Assembly: GCF_000482865.1 (NCBI RefSeq)
Contig: NZ_AXWW01000057.1
Coordinates: forward strand, 1-50,711
DNA from: Actinokineospora inagensis DSM 44258
Lineage (GTDB): Bacteria > Actinomycetota > Actinomycetes > Mycobacteriales > Pseudonocardiaceae
DNA: 50,711 bases
Reading direction: 5' to 3'
Shown here: positions 49,964 to 50,711 of the stretch, in pieces
Position numbering within the stretch: position 1 is the stretch's first letter
Layout: every line of letters starts with the position of its first letter
Translations under genes and position numbers: made by a program
The notes under the pieces: model-generated
What the model saw: only the letters and a program-made list of their open reading frames with translations
Databases searched by the model: none
Told to the model about the DNA's origin: nothing

Positions 49964-50711
49964 GTGATCCGCAGGCACGAGTTGACCGATGAGCAGTGGC
50001 AGGCGGATGAGCAGTGGCAGGCGATCGAATCGTTGTCGCCCGCCTCGGGCGTGAAGGGGCGTCCGCGTGTGGACGACCGGCGAGTGGTCAACGGGATGCC
50101 GTTCAAGGCCAAGACGGGGTGTGGCGTGCCGGGACCTGCCGGAACGGTACGGGCCGTGGAAGACGGTGTACAACCGGTTCCGGCGCTGGTCGCGCAACGG
50201 TGTCCTGACCACGCTGGTGTCGAGGGTCCGGGTGATCGCCGAGGCCGTCGACGAACCCGACCGTGAGGTCCCGGTGGATTCCAGCATCGTGCGGGCGCAT
50301 CAGCACGCCGCCGGCGCCCGCCGCGCGACCGCGTCCCACACAGGGGGCCGGACGGATCGCGCGGCGGGCACGGTGAGCCAGACGATCATGCCATCGGCCG
50401 CTCCCGCGGCGGACCCACCACCAAGATCCACCTCGCCCGCGACGGCCACGCACGACCACCGTCGGTCGTGCCGACCGGCGGCAACGTCAACGACCGCACC
50501 CAACTCACCCGGGTCATGGCCGGCATCACGTTCCGACGACCGGGTCCGGGCCGCCCGGCGACCAGACCGGGCCGCGTCCTCGCCGACAAGGGCCACTCCA
50601 CCAAGGCCATCCGCGACCACCTGCGCCGACGAGGCACCCCGGCCACCATCCCGGAACGCCGCGACCAACAAGACAACCGCAAACGCAAAGGCCGCGCCGG
50701 CGGACGACCAC
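49964..50711 (+). pseudogene. IS5-family transposase, frameshifted and truncated by the window end
   Basis: Recognisable blocks lie in three frames: HELTDEQW...GRPRVDDRRVVNG (from GTG 49964), then DLPERYGPWKTVYNRFRRWSRNG and VPVDSSIVRAHQHAAG with the first catalytic Asp (about 50130-50310), then GRSRGGPTTKIHLA, VLADKGHSTKAIRDHL with the second Asp, and TIPERRDQQDNRKRKGRAGGRP to the window end. A shift occurs near 50115-50130 and another at about 50345-50390. An 18-bp direct duplication (DEQWQA twice) lies at 49988-50023. The left inverted repeat may begin near 49916 (GGGCGTGTCCTC). The right end is outside the window. Non-functional as it stands. Confidence 0.85.

Overview
The window is high-GC actinobacterial chromosome. 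It carries bldD with its c-di-GMP motif, the actinobacterial integration host factor mihF, a PyrR-headed pyr operon, an argCJBDFRGH cluster and an actinobacterial PriA without helicase motifs. Together with the DUF5313 and B-4DMT families this suggests Pseudonocardiales (an Actinokineospora/Saccharothrix/Lentzea-like genus). That placement is an inference from gene content; no marker was compared.

Layout. 1-190: 5' end of a 16S rRNA gene (minus strand), with leader, promoter and a CRP-type palindrome upstream. 779-11883: tyrS, a 3-methyladenine glycosylase gene, an SGNH hydrolase gene and the arginine operon, transcribed leftwards from one ArgR-controlled, apparently leaderless promoter at argC. 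11958-16466: accessory genes, namely a divergent MarR/cupin pair with two palindromic operators, a GNAT acetyltransferase and a polar amino-acid ABC transporter. 16922-19032: a two-gene ATPase + HNH nuclease module resembling the Septu (PtuA/PtuB) anti-phage system. 18940-19854: five tandem, diverged ~182-bp copies of the junction between the nuclease gene and the convergent L-asparaginase gene. 19729-24177: asparaginase, an HFCD flavoprotein, rsmB, fmt and def. 24267-26446: an ECF sigma factor with a membrane partner, then a gene-free region holding a 147-bp fold-back element and seven 48-bp G-rich repeats. 26447-32698: priA, a DUF5313 gene, metK, coaBC, rpoZ, gmk and mihF. 33067-41708: the pyrR-B-C-(PH-like)-carA-carB-pyrF operon with a PyrR-binding hairpin at the pyrR ribosome binding site. 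41962-42450: bldD. 43311-49273: nusB, efp, an aminopeptidase, a B-4DMT protein and aroQ-B-K-C. 49964-50711: a decayed IS5-type transposase running off the window.

Most of the window is conserved housekeeping sequence in translationally coupled operons (ATGA/GTGA overlaps). The points most worth a second look are the Septu-like module with the tandem array at its 3' end, the fold-back element and 48-bp array before priA, the CRP-like site upstream of the rRNA promoter, and the compact ArgR-controlled leaderless argC promoter.
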